Shown: positions 6,193-14,241 of the stretch, one piece after another | Position numbering within the stretch: the stretch's first letter is position 1 | Layout of the letters: each line of letters starts with the position of its first letter | DNA from: Deinococcus fonticola | GTDB lineage: Bacteria; Deinococcota; Deinococci; Deinococcales; Deinococcaceae | Direction: 5' to 3' | DNA: 64,000 bases | NCBI RefSeq assembly: GCF_004634215.1 | Contig: NZ_SMMH01000002.1 | Coordinates: 124,001-188,000, forward strand | Notes under the pieces: generated by a model | Database searches by the model: none | The model's input: only the letters and a program-made list of their open reading frames with translations | Told to the model about the DNA's origin: nothing | Translations under genes and position numbers: made by a program

Positions 6193-6459
6193 ATGACTGA
6201 CCCGGAAAACACACCCTTCACCCAGAACACCGCCCAGCGGGTCGAGGCCGCCGCCATAAAGGGCGGTGTACTGAGCGTGAACCTGGGCACGCTCGACCAC
6301 CCCCAGATGGTCGCGGTCATTATCCGACCGGACAAAATGCGCGAGGTGCTGGGCGTGCTGGGCATCGAGTCACCCGCGCACCTGACCGCCCAGGACGGTG
6401 AGCATGAAGTGATTCAGTTTCCCCGCATCCCAGACTTTGACCCGGCCCGCCGCCGCTGA
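6193..6459 (+). CDS. Small hypothetical protein, last gene of the rightward operon
   Basis: An 88-residue protein with a strong ribosome site (AAGGAG) before the ATG at 6193. It has alternating strands and helices (GGVLSVNLGT, MVAVIIRPDKMREVLGVLG) and a basic end (DPARRR). A terminator follows 35 bases downstream, closing the operon. Confidence 0.65.
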   Translation: MTDPENTPFTQNTAQRVEAAAIKGGVLSVNLGTLDHPQMVAVIIRPDKMREVLGVLGIESPAHLTAQDGEHEVIQFPRIPDFDPARRR

Positions 6460-6493
6460 CCACACCCAGCGCTGCCAAACACTCGACGAAAAC

Positions 6494-6519
6494 ACCCCGC
6501 CTCGACCTGGGCGGGGTTT
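6494..6519. terminator. Terminator between convergent transcripts
   Basis: ACCCCGCC and GGCGGGGT form an eight-base stem around a short loop, followed by TTT on the plus strand. It lies between the convergent rightward operon and the winged-helix gene at 6536, and probably serves both. Confidence 0.6.
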
Positions 6520-6535
6520 GTCATATCTGACATTT

Positions 6536-6895
6536 TTAGAGCCTCGACGTATTCCAGGCCCGCATAAGCCACCCCTCAGACAATCCCAGGGCCTCGCCCA
6601 GCGTGACCGGCTCAGGGGGCGTGAGCGCGTCCCGCTTGACCTTCCAGGGCGGTGTGAGCAGCCCAGCGACCTCAGGCAGACACCACACCCGCGAGCCGTA
6701 AGAATCGAACCCCAGGCAGAACACGCGGCCCTGGGCGTGTAACCGCCTGAGGGCCCGCCGCGTGCTGACCTCATCTGAGTGTGTCCAGTTGTGCGGCCCG
6801 TACACTTCCGCCGCGAGTTCTCGCGTGTTCAGCCTGACCCGCTGCCCCAGGGCCGCGAGCACCCCGCGCATAACTCGACCATCCCCCCTCGACAT
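6536..6895 (-). CDS. Winged-helix DNA-binding protein A
   Basis: Starting at the ATG at 6895, the product (119 aa) begins MSRGDGRVMRGVLAAL and shows a helix-turn-helix/wing pattern: TRELAAEVYG, STRRALRRLHAQG, then VFCLGFDSYGSRVWCLPE as the wing. It is clearly a paralogue of the protein at 7026-7412, sharing the opening SRGxGRVMR, STRRALR and CLGF...RVWCL. A longer frame from a GTG at 6943 exists, but it would start inside a 13-bp inverted repeat, so 6895 is preferred. The neighbouring dyad is a likely binding site for this protein or its paralogue. Confidence 0.65.
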   Translation of the reverse strand: MSRGDGRVMRGVLAALGQRVRLNTRELAAEVYGPHNWTHSDEVSTRRALRRLHAQGRVFCLGFDSYGSRVWCLPEVAGLLTPPWKVKRDALTPPEPVTLGEALGLSEGWLMRAWNTSRL

Positions 6896-6899
6896 GCCT

Positions 6900-6947
6900 T
6901 TAAGTGTTTCACAAACTGGAAAACACGCCCAGCGGTGAAACACTTAA
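6900..6947. promoter_or_regulatory. 13-bp perfect inverted repeat upstream of winged-helix gene A
   Basis: TTAAGTGTTTCAC (6900-6912) and GTGAAACACTTAA (6935-6947) are exact complements separated by 22 bases, about two helical turns. The same half-site TTAAGTGTT recurs in reverse at about 7470-7479, upstream of the paralogous gene. This looks like a shared operator for autoregulation. Confidence 0.55.
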
Positions 6948-7025
6948 GGGCCCTGGGGGTAGGGGGCGGCCCCACCCCTTAAACGCCGTTTAACTGTCGC
7001 CGTGTACATTTCCCCGGCCTATGGC

Positions 7026-7412
7026 TCATTCACCGCTGCCCCCCGCTGGGCGGGCCGCTCGCTGCTCAGCACTCAGGGGGTAACGCGAGCTATTGAACAG
7101 CCGCACCATGCAGGCCAGCCGCCCGTGCCCGTACTGCTCGACGAACCACGCCGCGCCCTCACCGGTCGCCCAGGGTGCCGCGTACCGGTCGCGCTCAGCC
7201 GCGAGACACCACACCCGCTCATTCCCCAGCGTGAACCCCAGGCAGGCGACCACGCCCCGCCGCGTCAGCGCCCGGAGTGCTCGCCGGGTCGAGCCTAACG
7301 CCGCCTCACTGCTGCCCAGCACCGCCGCGCTGAGTTCTGGGGTGCTCGCCCGCCCATACCGCCCCAGTACCTCGATACATTCCCGCATGACCCGCCCCGG
7401 CCCCCGGCTCAT
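7026..7412 (-). CDS. Winged-helix DNA-binding protein B
   Basis: The 128-residue paralogue of the 6536-6895 product begins MSRGPGRVMRECIEVLG. It carries TPELSAAVLG, STRRALRALTRRG and VACLGFTLGNERVWCLAAE in the same order, the C-terminal part diverging into a Gly/Ala-rich tail. Both genes point leftward and both have a TTAAGTGTT half-site upstream, suggesting recent duplication with shared or cross regulation. DNA binding is inferred from the fold pattern, not from a named family. Confidence 0.65.
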   Translation of the reverse strand: MSRGPGRVMRECIEVLGRYGRASTPELSAAVLGSSEAALGSTRRALRALTRRGVVACLGFTLGNERVWCLAAERDRYAAPWATGEGAAWFVEQYGHGRLACMVRLFNSSRYPLSAEQRAARPAGGSGE

Positions 7413-7498
7413 ACCCTGGGCCGCCTGAGACAGTCACCGCACCAAACCACCCGCAGCGCTGCCCAGGTGACAGAACACTTAACCGCGCTCAGCATGGC

Positions 7499-8215
7499 TT
7501 ATTCCTCACTTCCCGGCATGGGTAAACCCAGGCCCTTAAATATGCGCGTGTAAGCGTTTATCAGCACCCGGTTAGCTTTGTGCCGCGTCAGCCATGACCG
7601 CGACCGGTAAAACCCTGAGGGGTTGCCCCTGAACCTACGCTCACCGGTTACAGCGGTCGCCCAGTCAGGCGTGCCCCGCCGCTGCCTGCTTTCATCGGTC
7701 AGGCCCAGGCAGTCACGGCACCCCATCACATACTGACCCCTGGGCAGAACGCCCCCCCTGCCATAAGGGGCCGCGTACAGCACCCCGCACCGCCGCGAGC
7801 ACCTGGGGCACGTCAGCCACACCCGCACCCCGCGAGCGTCAGGGGCACCGGTCGCGCTCAGTTGCAGGCCAAACACCGCCCCCCGCCCCGGTGACGGCTC
7901 GACCGGTTCACGTTTGCTGAACAGGTTGACGGCACCGCTGGGGGCGTCCCAGTGAACACCACCCAGGGCCTTCACCACCTGGGGCACCGTGACCGGCTCA
8001 GGTTGCCCCGCGCTGAGGTGCTGGGCGTATTCCCTGAGGGCCTGGGCGACCTTCACCGCGTCGAGCCTCAGGCACTCGTGCACGCATACCCGCGTGAAGT
8101 AAGTCCGGCCCGTGTTCCGCTTCGTGTACTGATGCACGCAGGGCGGCCCCTCGCCCCTGAGTACCTTCAGGGTGAACGGGTCGCCTTTGCGCTCATATCC
8201 TCGACCGGTCGCCAT
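7499..8215 (-). CDS. Zinc-ribbon protein of mobile-element type
   Basis: Read from the ATG at 8215, the product has 238 residues. A treble-clef or ribbon-like core is formed by CPRC at residues 136-139 and CRDC at 166-169, with RCGVLYAAP between them. The pattern wLxCPRCxRRCxxLY...GCRDCLGL is common in small proteins of phages and integrative elements. An additional Cys44/Cys48 pair lies upstream. The frame could extend to a TTG at 8293, but a TATCCT box six bases before the 8215 ATG favours a leaderless start there. The C-terminal end is basic (RSRSWLTRHKANR). Nucleic-acid binding is likely; its role is unknown. Confidence 0.6.
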   Translation of the reverse strand: MATGRGYERKGDPFTLKVLRGEGPPCVHQYTKRNTGRTYFTRVCVHECLRLDAVKVAQALREYAQHLSAGQPEPVTVPQVVKALGGVHWDAPSGAVNLFSKREPVEPSPGRGAVFGLQLSATGAPDARGVRVWLTCPRCSRRCGVLYAAPYGRGGVLPRGQYVMGCRDCLGLTDESRQRRGTPDWATAVTGERRFRGNPSGFYRSRSWLTRHKANRVLINAYTRIFKGLGLPMPGSEE

Positions 8216-8778
8216 ATGCTCAGGATAAGGCCCCGCGCAACATTCCCCCAGGATGGCCAGACAGCCGCGCAACTTAAAACACTTTGGATCCAAGTCTGAC
8301 CCTGCTACAGTTGCTCGAACAACGGCAGCGCTGCCCAGGCTCAGGCGACCATGACCGGGCCAATTACTCGCCCGTTTGCCGTCACTTTGGGGAAAAATGC
8401 GGAAAGTTCAGGGGAGAAAACAGGGGAAAACACACCCAGCGCTGCCCAGAATGTCACCAAACCGGCACCAAACCGGGCAAACTTTCAGGCAGGGCATAAA
8501 AAATGCACTCCCCTCTATCACCACCCTTAGAGCCGCACCCAGACAGCAGAAACACCCCGCGAGGGTGAGGCAGGGTATTTATATAGGCGGAATCTCCCAG
8601 CCTCTCGGCATTGTCTCAGGCCGCTCAGCGTTCAGTTATTACCATTCCCAGGGCGGGGCCTGAGTTTTTTCACCGCCCCGTGCTCGCGTGGTCGAGGTGC
8701 TGGGCAAGAGAAAACCCCAGGCGGTGAGGGCCTGGGGCAGCGCTGGGTGTACCAACTGACAGTTAAAGCGGCGTTTGG
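8216..8778. other. 563-bp gene-free stretch
   Basis: It lies between the zinc-ribbon gene and the end of the replication operon. It contains three CAGCGCTG words, a 10-bp palindrome TTGGATCCAA at 8284-8293, and an A/T-rich patch (GTATTTATATAGG near 8576) that resembles a -10 region in either direction. Open frames here carry no convincing ribosome sites. I see no RNA gene. Confidence 0.5.
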
Positions 8779-9762
8779 TTACTCGCTGGGCCCGTCGAGC
8801 ACCACCCGCACCGGCCCCGGTGACTCTTTACCCTCACGCCCCAGGCGGGCCGCTTCCAGGTCATGCAGGGCCCGGTAAAGTACCCGTTCCAAATGGGCCT
8901 CGTAACGGGTAATTTTTTCGAGCTGCTCAGCAGGGGGCAGCGCTGCCAGCGCGAGCGCGTCACGTTCCGCCGCCTGAGCCTCGCGGTATGCCTCGCGCAT
9001 CTGGGCCGCTTTCCTGCTTTCTTTCTCAGCGAGTAGTTCAAGCCGCACCCCTGCCCGGTCGCCCCAGAGGGCTCGCGCATAGTCGAGCATCCCCGGCAGG
9101 TCGCTGGGGGTAAATTCCCAGTCTGACTCTTGTAACTGCTCGACCTCTGAGCGTTTGGGCGTGCGGCCCAGCATGGCCCGCGCTAAGTTGCGCTCCGAAT
9201 AGGCACGGTGCGTCTTATCGCCCAGGGCCGCAAAGAGAATCCACCCCAGGCCCGCCGCGTCGTTTTCGTCGAGCCCCCCAGCGCTGCCCCCCTGAGCCCA
9301 GCGGGTCAGGTGTGCCGCGTTCCGGTCGCGTTCCTGGGCCTCATCCTCGACTTGCTGGGCGTCCCTGAGCTGCTCAGGGGTCATGTACCCGATCAGGTCA
9401 GACAGGCGAGCATACGCGGCGGTGACGTACTGGGCGGGGCCATAGGTTGCCCCCTCGCTGATTTTCTCCAGGGCGGCCCGCCTGAGGTTGCCCGCCTGGG
9501 CCTGCTCATACCGCGCCACCCGGTCGAGTCGCCAGAGGGCGAGCGCGGCCCGGTCTGCTAGTCGCTGCTCTAGGTAATTCTGGGCACCGGTCGCGGCCCG
9601 TACTTGCTGGGCGTGCTGGGCGTACCCCTCGCGCTCACCCGGCGGGATATGTTCAGCAGTCAGGCCATGCGTCACCCCGTTCAGCGCTCGCCGGTCAGGC
9701 TCAGGGGGTAACACCTCGACCACCTGGGCCGCGTCAGTTTGCTTTGTAATTTCAGTATTCAT
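8779..9762 (-). CDS. Conserved mobile-element protein with NGVTHGLTA motif (unknown function)
   Basis: The 327-residue helical protein has an N-terminal NGVTHGLTAEHIPPGERE segment and a C-terminal YEAHLERVLYRALHDLE segment. The same pair of landmarks is found in a family scattered through Deinococcus, Chloroflexi, Planctomycetes and Acidobacteria, usually beside mobile DNA; the NALKHGL-like start is also reminiscent of small terminase subunits. The middle holds WRLDRVARYEQAQAGNLRRA and a coiled-coil-like stretch of Ala/Glu/Arg. It is the last gene of the leftward replication operon and overlaps the previous gene by 11 bases. A packaging role is possible but not demonstrated. Confidence 0.6.
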   Translation of the reverse strand: MNTEITKQTDAAQVVEVLPPEPDRRALNGVTHGLTAEHIPPGEREGYAQHAQQVRAATGAQNYLEQRLADRAALALWRLDRVARYEQAQAGNLRRAALEKISEGATYGPAQYVTAAYARLSDLIGYMTPEQLRDAQQVEDEAQERDRNAAHLTRWAQGGSAGGLDENDAAGLGWILFAALGDKTHRAYSERNLARAMLGRTPKRSEVEQLQESDWEFTPSDLPGMLDYARALWGDRAGVRLELLAEKESRKAAQMREAYREAQAAERDALALAALPPAEQLEKITRYEAHLERVLYRALHDLEAARLGREGKESPGPVRVVLDGPSE

Positions 9763-9970
9763 ACGCTGAGCCTCTCTTTTCCTGGGTGACTCGCTCTAGT
9801 TTCTTCACTGCCCGGTCGAGTTGCTGGGCGGTGTGTTGCATGGCGGCCCGCCTGAGTTGCTCGCGCCGCTCAGGGGTGCGGGCGTGTAAGGCCATGACTT
9901 CCAGGCGGCCCGCGTGCCCCAGCACCGCCCAGAGCACGGGGTCAAACTGGGCAGGGCGTTTAGTTTTCAT
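9752..9970 (-). CDS. Small helical protein
   Basis: From the ATG at 9970 the product is 72 residues: MKTKRPAQFDPVLWAVLG, then a basic amphipathic helix (RREQLRRAAMQHTAQQ, AVKKLERVTQEKRG). It overlaps both neighbours by 11 bases, as expected in a coupled operon. A GTG three codons upstream is an alternative start. No family recognised. Confidence 0.55.
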   Translation of the reverse strand: MKTKRPAQFDPVLWAVLGHAGRLEVMALHARTPERREQLRRAAMQHTAQQLDRAVKKLERVTQEKRGSAYEY

Positions 9971-10205
9971 GCTGGGCACCGTCGAGCACCTGGGCGAGCA
10001 CCGCCCGCCCCGCGTCAGTCAGGCGGCCCGCTGGGGTGACGTACCCGGCAAGAATCAGCGCGTCAGTCTGGGGAGCGCTGGGGGGGCGGTTCTCCAGCCT
10101 GAGGGCCTGGGCGAGCAGGCCGCCCGCTGCCACCCCGTACCCCTGGGCCGCGAGCGCGAGCGCATACACCCGCAGCAGCGCCGCCGCGAGGTCATGGCCC
10201 CTCAT
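9960..10205 (-). CDS. Small winged-helix-like protein C
   Basis: The start is placed at the ATG at 10205 because it overlaps the previous stop as ATGA; a longer frame to 10298 would run 97 bases into the upstream gene. The 81-residue product ends with YVTPAGRLTDAGRAVLAQVL, the pattern of the last helix and wing of small winged-helix proteins. It shares this layout with the product of 10202-10453, suggesting an old tandem duplication. Confidence 0.55.
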   Translation of the reverse strand: MRGHDLAAALLRVYALALAAQGYGVAAGGLLAQALRLENRPPSAPQTDALILAGYVTPAGRLTDAGRAVLAQVLDGAQHEN

Positions 10206-10453
10206 GCCTGACCCCCAGCGCTGCCCAGGTGACGGGCGACCGCTGCCCGCGCCGCCTGCCAGCCGGTCGCGGTGAGCCTGCCCTGAGCGTCGAGACACCC
10301 CAGGCCCTCAGCGGTAATCCGGGCGGTGTTTTTCATGCGGCCCCTGGGGGCGTGCTCGCGTACAAATGCGTTCAGGTGCTCGACGGTCTGACCCTCGACC
10401 GTGCCCGCGTACACATCGAGCACCGCCCAGGTGACGGGGTTAATTCTGTTCAT
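10202..10453 (-). CDS. Small winged-helix-like protein D
   Basis: An 83-residue product, MNRINPVTWAVLDVYAG..., ending LDAQGRLTATGWQAARAAVARHL. The GRLTxxGxxA end matches the next gene's product (9960-10205), and the N-terminal VYA segment also aligns. It overlaps the previous gene by 14 bases. DNA binding is inferred from the helix-strand-helix pattern. Confidence 0.55.
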   Translation of the reverse strand: MNRINPVTWAVLDVYAGTVEGQTVEHLNAFVREHAPRGRMKNTARITAEGLGCLDAQGRLTATGWQAARAAVARHLGSAGGQA

Positions 10454-10934
10454 CAGTCCACCTCAGTACGTCATACGCCTGCCCCAGCCGGTCGAGAATG
10501 TGGGCAGGGTCGCGGGGCCAGCACTCGCCCCAGGCGAGCACATACCCGTTTAAGTCCATGACCAACCCGCCCGCCAGCAGGTGAACGCCGCCCGGTAGCT
10601 CGCCCCGCTGGGCGTGCTCGACCATGCGGGCGAGGTGCTGGGGCAACCCCGCGAGCGTCAGGGGCCTGGGGGCCTCGACCTCAGGCGGTGCGCTGGGTGT
10701 GGCCTGGGGTCTGGGCGGGGTGCTGGGCCTGGGTTTGGGGGGCACCCTCACGGGCCGCTCAGCAGGCGGTGAGCTGGGGGGCGGTACAGGTCGCGGCGGT
10801 CGAGGTGCGGGCAGCGGTGCCGGTGTGACCTCGACCACCTGGGCGACCTGGGCAGCGCTGGGTGTGGATGAATCTACCCCAGCCTGGGCACGGGCGGCCC
10901 TGAGGCGGTCGAGTGCCGGTGAGCTAAACGTCAT
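10440..10934 (-). CDS. Proline-rich protein coupled to the primase-polymerase gene
   Basis: The 164-residue product has a helical start (residues 1-20), a long Pro/Arg/Ser-rich linker (about 35-90) and a compact C-terminal part with AGLPQHLARMVEHAQRGE and VHLLAGGLVMDLNGYVLAWG. Its ATG overlaps the stop of the primase-polymerase gene (ATGA). The linker plus small domain layout suits an accessory factor bridging to the replication protein, but no family is recognised. Confidence 0.55.
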   Translation of the reverse strand: MTFSSPALDRLRAARAQAGVDSSTPSAAQVAQVVEVTPAPLPAPRPPRPVPPPSSPPAERPVRVPPKPRPSTPPRPQATPSAPPEVEAPRPLTLAGLPQHLARMVEHAQRGELPGGVHLLAGGLVMDLNGYVLAWGECWPRDPAHILDRLGQAYDVLRWTDEQN

Positions 10935-13606
10935 GCGCTCACCTCATCCTCTGCCCCGTCGAGGGCCGTTAAAGCGTCAGGGTGTACCCGTAGGGTTTTG
11001 ACCGGTCGCCCGCCTGACTTGCCGCCGCTGGGTGTGCTGACCTCGACCCGTACCGCGCCGCAGTCAGTGAGCACCTTTAGAGCCGCGTCGAGCCTGGGGC
11101 CGTTCATGCCCTCGCGCAGCTCAGCGAGCACGCGGCGGGCATCTGCGATTTTCTGACCGTCGAGCACGCGGCCCCGCTCAATGGCCCTGAGCACGGTGCG
11201 GGCGTCGAGCACGTCACGGCGGCGGCCCTCGCGCCAGAGTTTTTTAGCGTGCGTGGTCAGGTAATCACACCACGCCCAGGCGAGCGCGGCGGATTCCTCA
11301 CCCACCTGGGCGGGGTGAGGGTGCGCCGCGACCCCCAGCGCTGCCACGTCGAGCGCGTGAAAGATCAGGGCGAGCCGCGCAAACGTGCCCGGTTGTTTGC
11401 CCAGGTGAGCGCGGTAAGCCTCGCCTTTACTGAGGTCGCGCACCTGGGCCGCGTGCTCGACTTCCCAGGCGTCGTACACCGCCTGGGCCTCTGGGGTGTA
11501 CCTGAGCGGGGCGGGCGACCCGCTGGGGTACGTGCTGCCCAGCCCCTCAGGGGTCAGGGTGCCCAGGTCGCTCAGCAGGGCCGCCGCCGCCTCGCGTAAG
11601 TCTGGGCTGACCTGCTCGCGCTGGGCCGCCTGATTGAACGCGGGCAGGGTATCAGGCCAGATAAGCACCTGAAAGCGTTGTAAGAGCCCGTCACCGGCCC
11701 CGTGCTGGGCGTCGAGCACCTCAGCGAGCGGGCCCGGTTGGATGCTGCCCAGCACCCCGGCACACATCAGGGGAATGTGTACGGTGCCGCGTGTGAGCCG
11801 GTCAAACGTATATGACCCGGTGCCGTTTGCCGCTTCCAGGTAAAACGCCCGCTCCTGCTCGCGGCCCGCCTTCTCAAACCCGGCGAGCCACCCGCTCAGC
11901 TCATCACGTACCACCGTGACGCCCTGGGGGTTATCCCGCATGATCTCGCCCAGTTTCTCTACGGTTGGGTCATTCACCACATACCGCAGCGGTTTAAGGG
12001 CCTGCTCAGCCGCGCTCAGGGCCTCGCGTGCCTGGGTCAGTTCATCATCTGAGGGCATCTCAGGCGGTTTAGGGCCGCCCTTCAGGGCCCGTTTAAGTTG
12101 ATTTTCCAGGGCGTCGAGCTGGGCCGCTGCTTTCACCCGGTCGGTTTCCAGGCCCGCCCGCTCAGCGTCGAGCCGTTCAAACTCGACCCGCTGGGCGTGG
12201 TTCAGGGGGGCGGCCCCGACTGTGACCGCGTGCGTTTTTCGGATGCTGGGCGGGCCGCACACCGCGCCCCAGAGGTTAGCGGGCAGCGCTGGGGCGTTCA
12301 GGGTGTTCCTGAGGTTGACGGTCGCGCTGAGCATCCCACCGGCCCCCACCAACACGGGGCCCGCGAGCATCTCTAAGGGCAACCCAGCGGCCCGCGCCTC
12401 TGCCTGTATCCACTCACTCAGCGGTGCCGGTAAGAGCTCGACGGGCAGCGGCGGCACCGGTTCAGTCAGGGCGGGCAGGGGCGTGACCTCGCCCCAGTTC
12501 ACCGGGGGCAGGTCAGCAGCGGGGCGGGGCGTGCTGGGGGCCTGGGTGCCCTCAGCGCTGCCCCGCTGAGGTTCAGGCAACCCCAGCCGCCGCGCTGCTT
12601 TCTTCACCACCTCGCGGCGCTGCTCAGGGGTCGCGGTGTACAGGTCTACCTCGTGCTCTAGGAGTGCCCAGACCGCGAAAGCGTCACGGGGTAAACGGTC
12701 GCCCAGCGGGTCGGCGGTGTGCCAGCTCATGACCACCTCAGCCCCCCTGGGGGTACGCTCGCGCCTGAGTCTCACCCCCGCCTGCCCGCTGCTCGACCCT
12801 GGGTAAAGCCAGGGGCCGCGCTGGGGGCCCTTATACCCCGCCTCGCCCAGCACCTCAGCGAGTGAATAGGCCCCGTTGAACTGATCTATGACTGAGCCGC
12901 CCTCAGCGCTGCCACCGCCCAGCCGTTTCAGGTCGCGCTCGCTGGGGGCGGTCACTTCGTCGAGGTCTAAGGGTGCCCAGGGGCACGCGGCCCGCATAAC
13001 CGGCTCTAGGGCCTGCCAGTGTTCCCAGAGTCTCAGCAGCTCAGGGGGCGGTTCTGGTAGGTCAGCGAGCGAGTCAGGCACCGGGCCTACCCAGGTGTAA
13101 GGCTTGCCGGTGTCTGGGTGGATGCTGGGCGGCATCACATCCTGAACGGGGCCGCCGCGCAGCTCGAAAATAGTCACGCCCTTGACTCGACCGCCTGGGC
13201 CTTTCTTGCCGCTGGGGTCAGGCCACGCAAGAGAGACGTTTTTCAGGCTCAGGCCATGCGGCACCCGGTAGAGCGGTTTTTCACCCCGCCGCCCCCTGAC
13301 CTTGTAAGGGTTACTCGCCATGAGCTCGCCCAGGTCAATGCCCACCGCCTTAAACGCGAGCGCGGCCCCGTCATGGTCGAGGTCGAGCGCGGCGGTCTGA
13401 CTTTCACTGTGCAGCAACCCCACACCGGCCCCAGGGTGAGCGGTCAGGTATTCACGGGCAGCGCTGGGTGAGGTTATCCACTGGGCGGGGTCAGAGTTCC
13501 AGCCGGTCGCCCTGGGGCCTTTGGTGCCTTTGGGTACACCTACCAGGGTTGCCCAGCTTGCGAGCTGCTCAGCCTGGGCGATACGGTCAAGGGTCGCGGC
13601 GGTCAT
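10931..13606 (-). CDS. Primase-polymerase / DUF3987 replication protein
   Basis: The 891-residue protein is the replication core of the element. Residues 15-190 are a bifunctional primase-polymerase (prim-pol) domain: PKGTKGPRATGW, the metal-binding acidic strand ALDLDHDGA (74-79), FELRGG (147-152) and PPSIHPDTGKPYTW with His163. Residues about 395-800 match DUF3987, a helicase-like domain of mobile elements, with a Walker-A-like loop GPPSIRKT (451-458) in which the usual GxGK is replaced by SIRK. A Glu/Ala/Lys-rich helical region follows (about 470-540). The gene is coupled by ATGA at both ends to its operon neighbours. It would synthesise primers or unwind the element's origin in the cytoplasm. 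Confidence 0.8.
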   Translation of the reverse strand: MTAATLDRIAQAEQLASWATLVGVPKGTKGPRATGWNSDPAQWITSPSAAREYLTAHPGAGVGLLHSESQTAALDLDHDGAALAFKAVGIDLGELMASNPYKVRGRRGEKPLYRVPHGLSLKNVSLAWPDPSGKKGPGGRVKGVTIFELRGGPVQDVMPPSIHPDTGKPYTWVGPVPDSLADLPEPPPELLRLWEHWQALEPVMRAACPWAPLDLDEVTAPSERDLKRLGGGSAEGGSVIDQFNGAYSLAEVLGEAGYKGPQRGPWLYPGSSSGQAGVRLRRERTPRGAEVVMSWHTADPLGDRLPRDAFAVWALLEHEVDLYTATPEQRREVVKKAARRLGLPEPQRGSAEGTQAPSTPRPAADLPPVNWGEVTPLPALTEPVPPLPVELLPAPLSEWIQAEARAAGLPLEMLAGPVLVGAGGMLSATVNLRNTLNAPALPANLWGAVCGPPSIRKTHAVTVGAAPLNHAQRVEFERLDAERAGLETDRVKAAAQLDALENQLKRALKGGPKPPEMPSDDELTQAREALSAAEQALKPLRYVVNDPTVEKLGEIMRDNPQGVTVVRDELSGWLAGFEKAGREQERAFYLEAANGTGSYTFDRLTRGTVHIPLMCAGVLGSIQPGPLAEVLDAQHGAGDGLLQRFQVLIWPDTLPAFNQAAQREQVSPDLREAAAALLSDLGTLTPEGLGSTYPSGSPAPLRYTPEAQAVYDAWEVEHAAQVRDLSKGEAYRAHLGKQPGTFARLALIFHALDVAALGVAAHPHPAQVGEESAALAWAWCDYLTTHAKKLWREGRRRDVLDARTVLRAIERGRVLDGQKIADARRVLAELREGMNGPRLDAALKVLTDCGAVRVEVSTPSGGKSGGRPVKTLRVHPDALTALDGAEDEVSA

Positions 13607-14241
13607 GATTGACCCCCAGCGGTGCCGGTCAAGTGTGCGCCCTGGGCGTGTAGCTCGCTGATACGGTCGAGCATGGCGCTCAGCAGGCGGCCCAGTTCGT
13701 CGAGGGCCCGCCCTTCACCGGTCGCCCGCAGCGCTGCCCGCTCGCGCTCTAGGTACGCTTCCAGGCTCGCCGCGTACTCGCACAGCCCCGCGTACTCGCG
13801 CCCAGGGTCAGGCGTGAACGGGATAACGGGCAGCGGCCCGCCCTGACTGACCGAGCGGTCAATAGAAACCGTCCCTCCTAAAACCTCTGGGCTACTCGCC
13901 TCTACTCGCTGGGGCAGCGTGAGCGGTTTATGCCCGCTGGGTGCAGTTTTTCCCAGTTCAGGGGGTAGGGTGCTCGACTGAGTAGCGAGTAGAACTGAGG
14001 TTATAGGGGGGTTTTGGGGGGGTGCCGATTCTACTAAAACCTCCCCATTTTTTTCTACTGTTTTTGCCGTGCTAGACGGCGTTTTAGTAGAACCGGGTGA
14101 GTAGGAAATAGGTTTTAGGGGTTTTAGGGGACGTTTTAGGAATACGAAAATGCACGCGGCCCCGTTCGCGGTCACTTCGTTTAGACTCTGGGTAAGCCCG
14201 TCAGCCTGCCCCAGCCCCGCCGCCCAGCGGGGCCCTTTCAT
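13603..14241 (-). CDS. Low-complexity protein upstream of the primase-polymerase, carrying iteron-like DNA
   Basis: The ATG at 14241 is chosen because it overlaps the excisionase-like stop as ATGA; the frame is open further upstream. The 212-residue product has a low-complexity N-terminal two thirds rich in Pro, Ser, Thr and Lys, and a helical C-terminus (YAASLEAYLERERAALRATG, LGRLLSAMLDRISELH). The DNA of its low-complexity part contains the same repeats as the origin-like region at 354-624, so the peptide here may be shaped by DNA-level constraints. No family recognised; a primase partner or origin-binding role is guessed from position. Confidence 0.55.
   Translation of the reverse strand: MKGPRWAAGLGQADGLTQSLNEVTANGAACIFVFLKRPLKPLKPISYSPGSTKTPSSTAKTVEKNGEVLVESAPPQNPPITSVLLATQSSTLPPELGKTAPSGHKPLTLPQRVEASSPEVLGGTVSIDRSVSQGGPLPVIPFTPDPGREYAGLCEYAASLEAYLERERAALRATGEGRALDELGRLLSAMLDRISELHAQGAHLTGTAGGQS
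13878..14130. repeat. Second cluster of iteron-like repeats, inside a coding region
   Basis: Three related units are visible: CCTAAAACCT...GGCTACTCGCC starting at about 13878, TGAGTAGCGAGTAG at 13979-13992 (identical to 354-367), and a reverse unit GAGTAGGAAATAGGTTTTAG at about 14098-14117. CTAGACGGCGTTTT at 14072-14085 is identical to 442-455. Runs of GGGGTTTTAGGGG also recur in both clusters. The shared words link this locus with the left origin-like region. Confidence 0.6.

Noticed and set aside
8284..8499. 71-codon frame with CxxC-like cysteines
   Set aside because: TTG start within a palindrome, no ribosome site, and the Cys spacing does not form a convincing ribbon; coding status cannot be supported.
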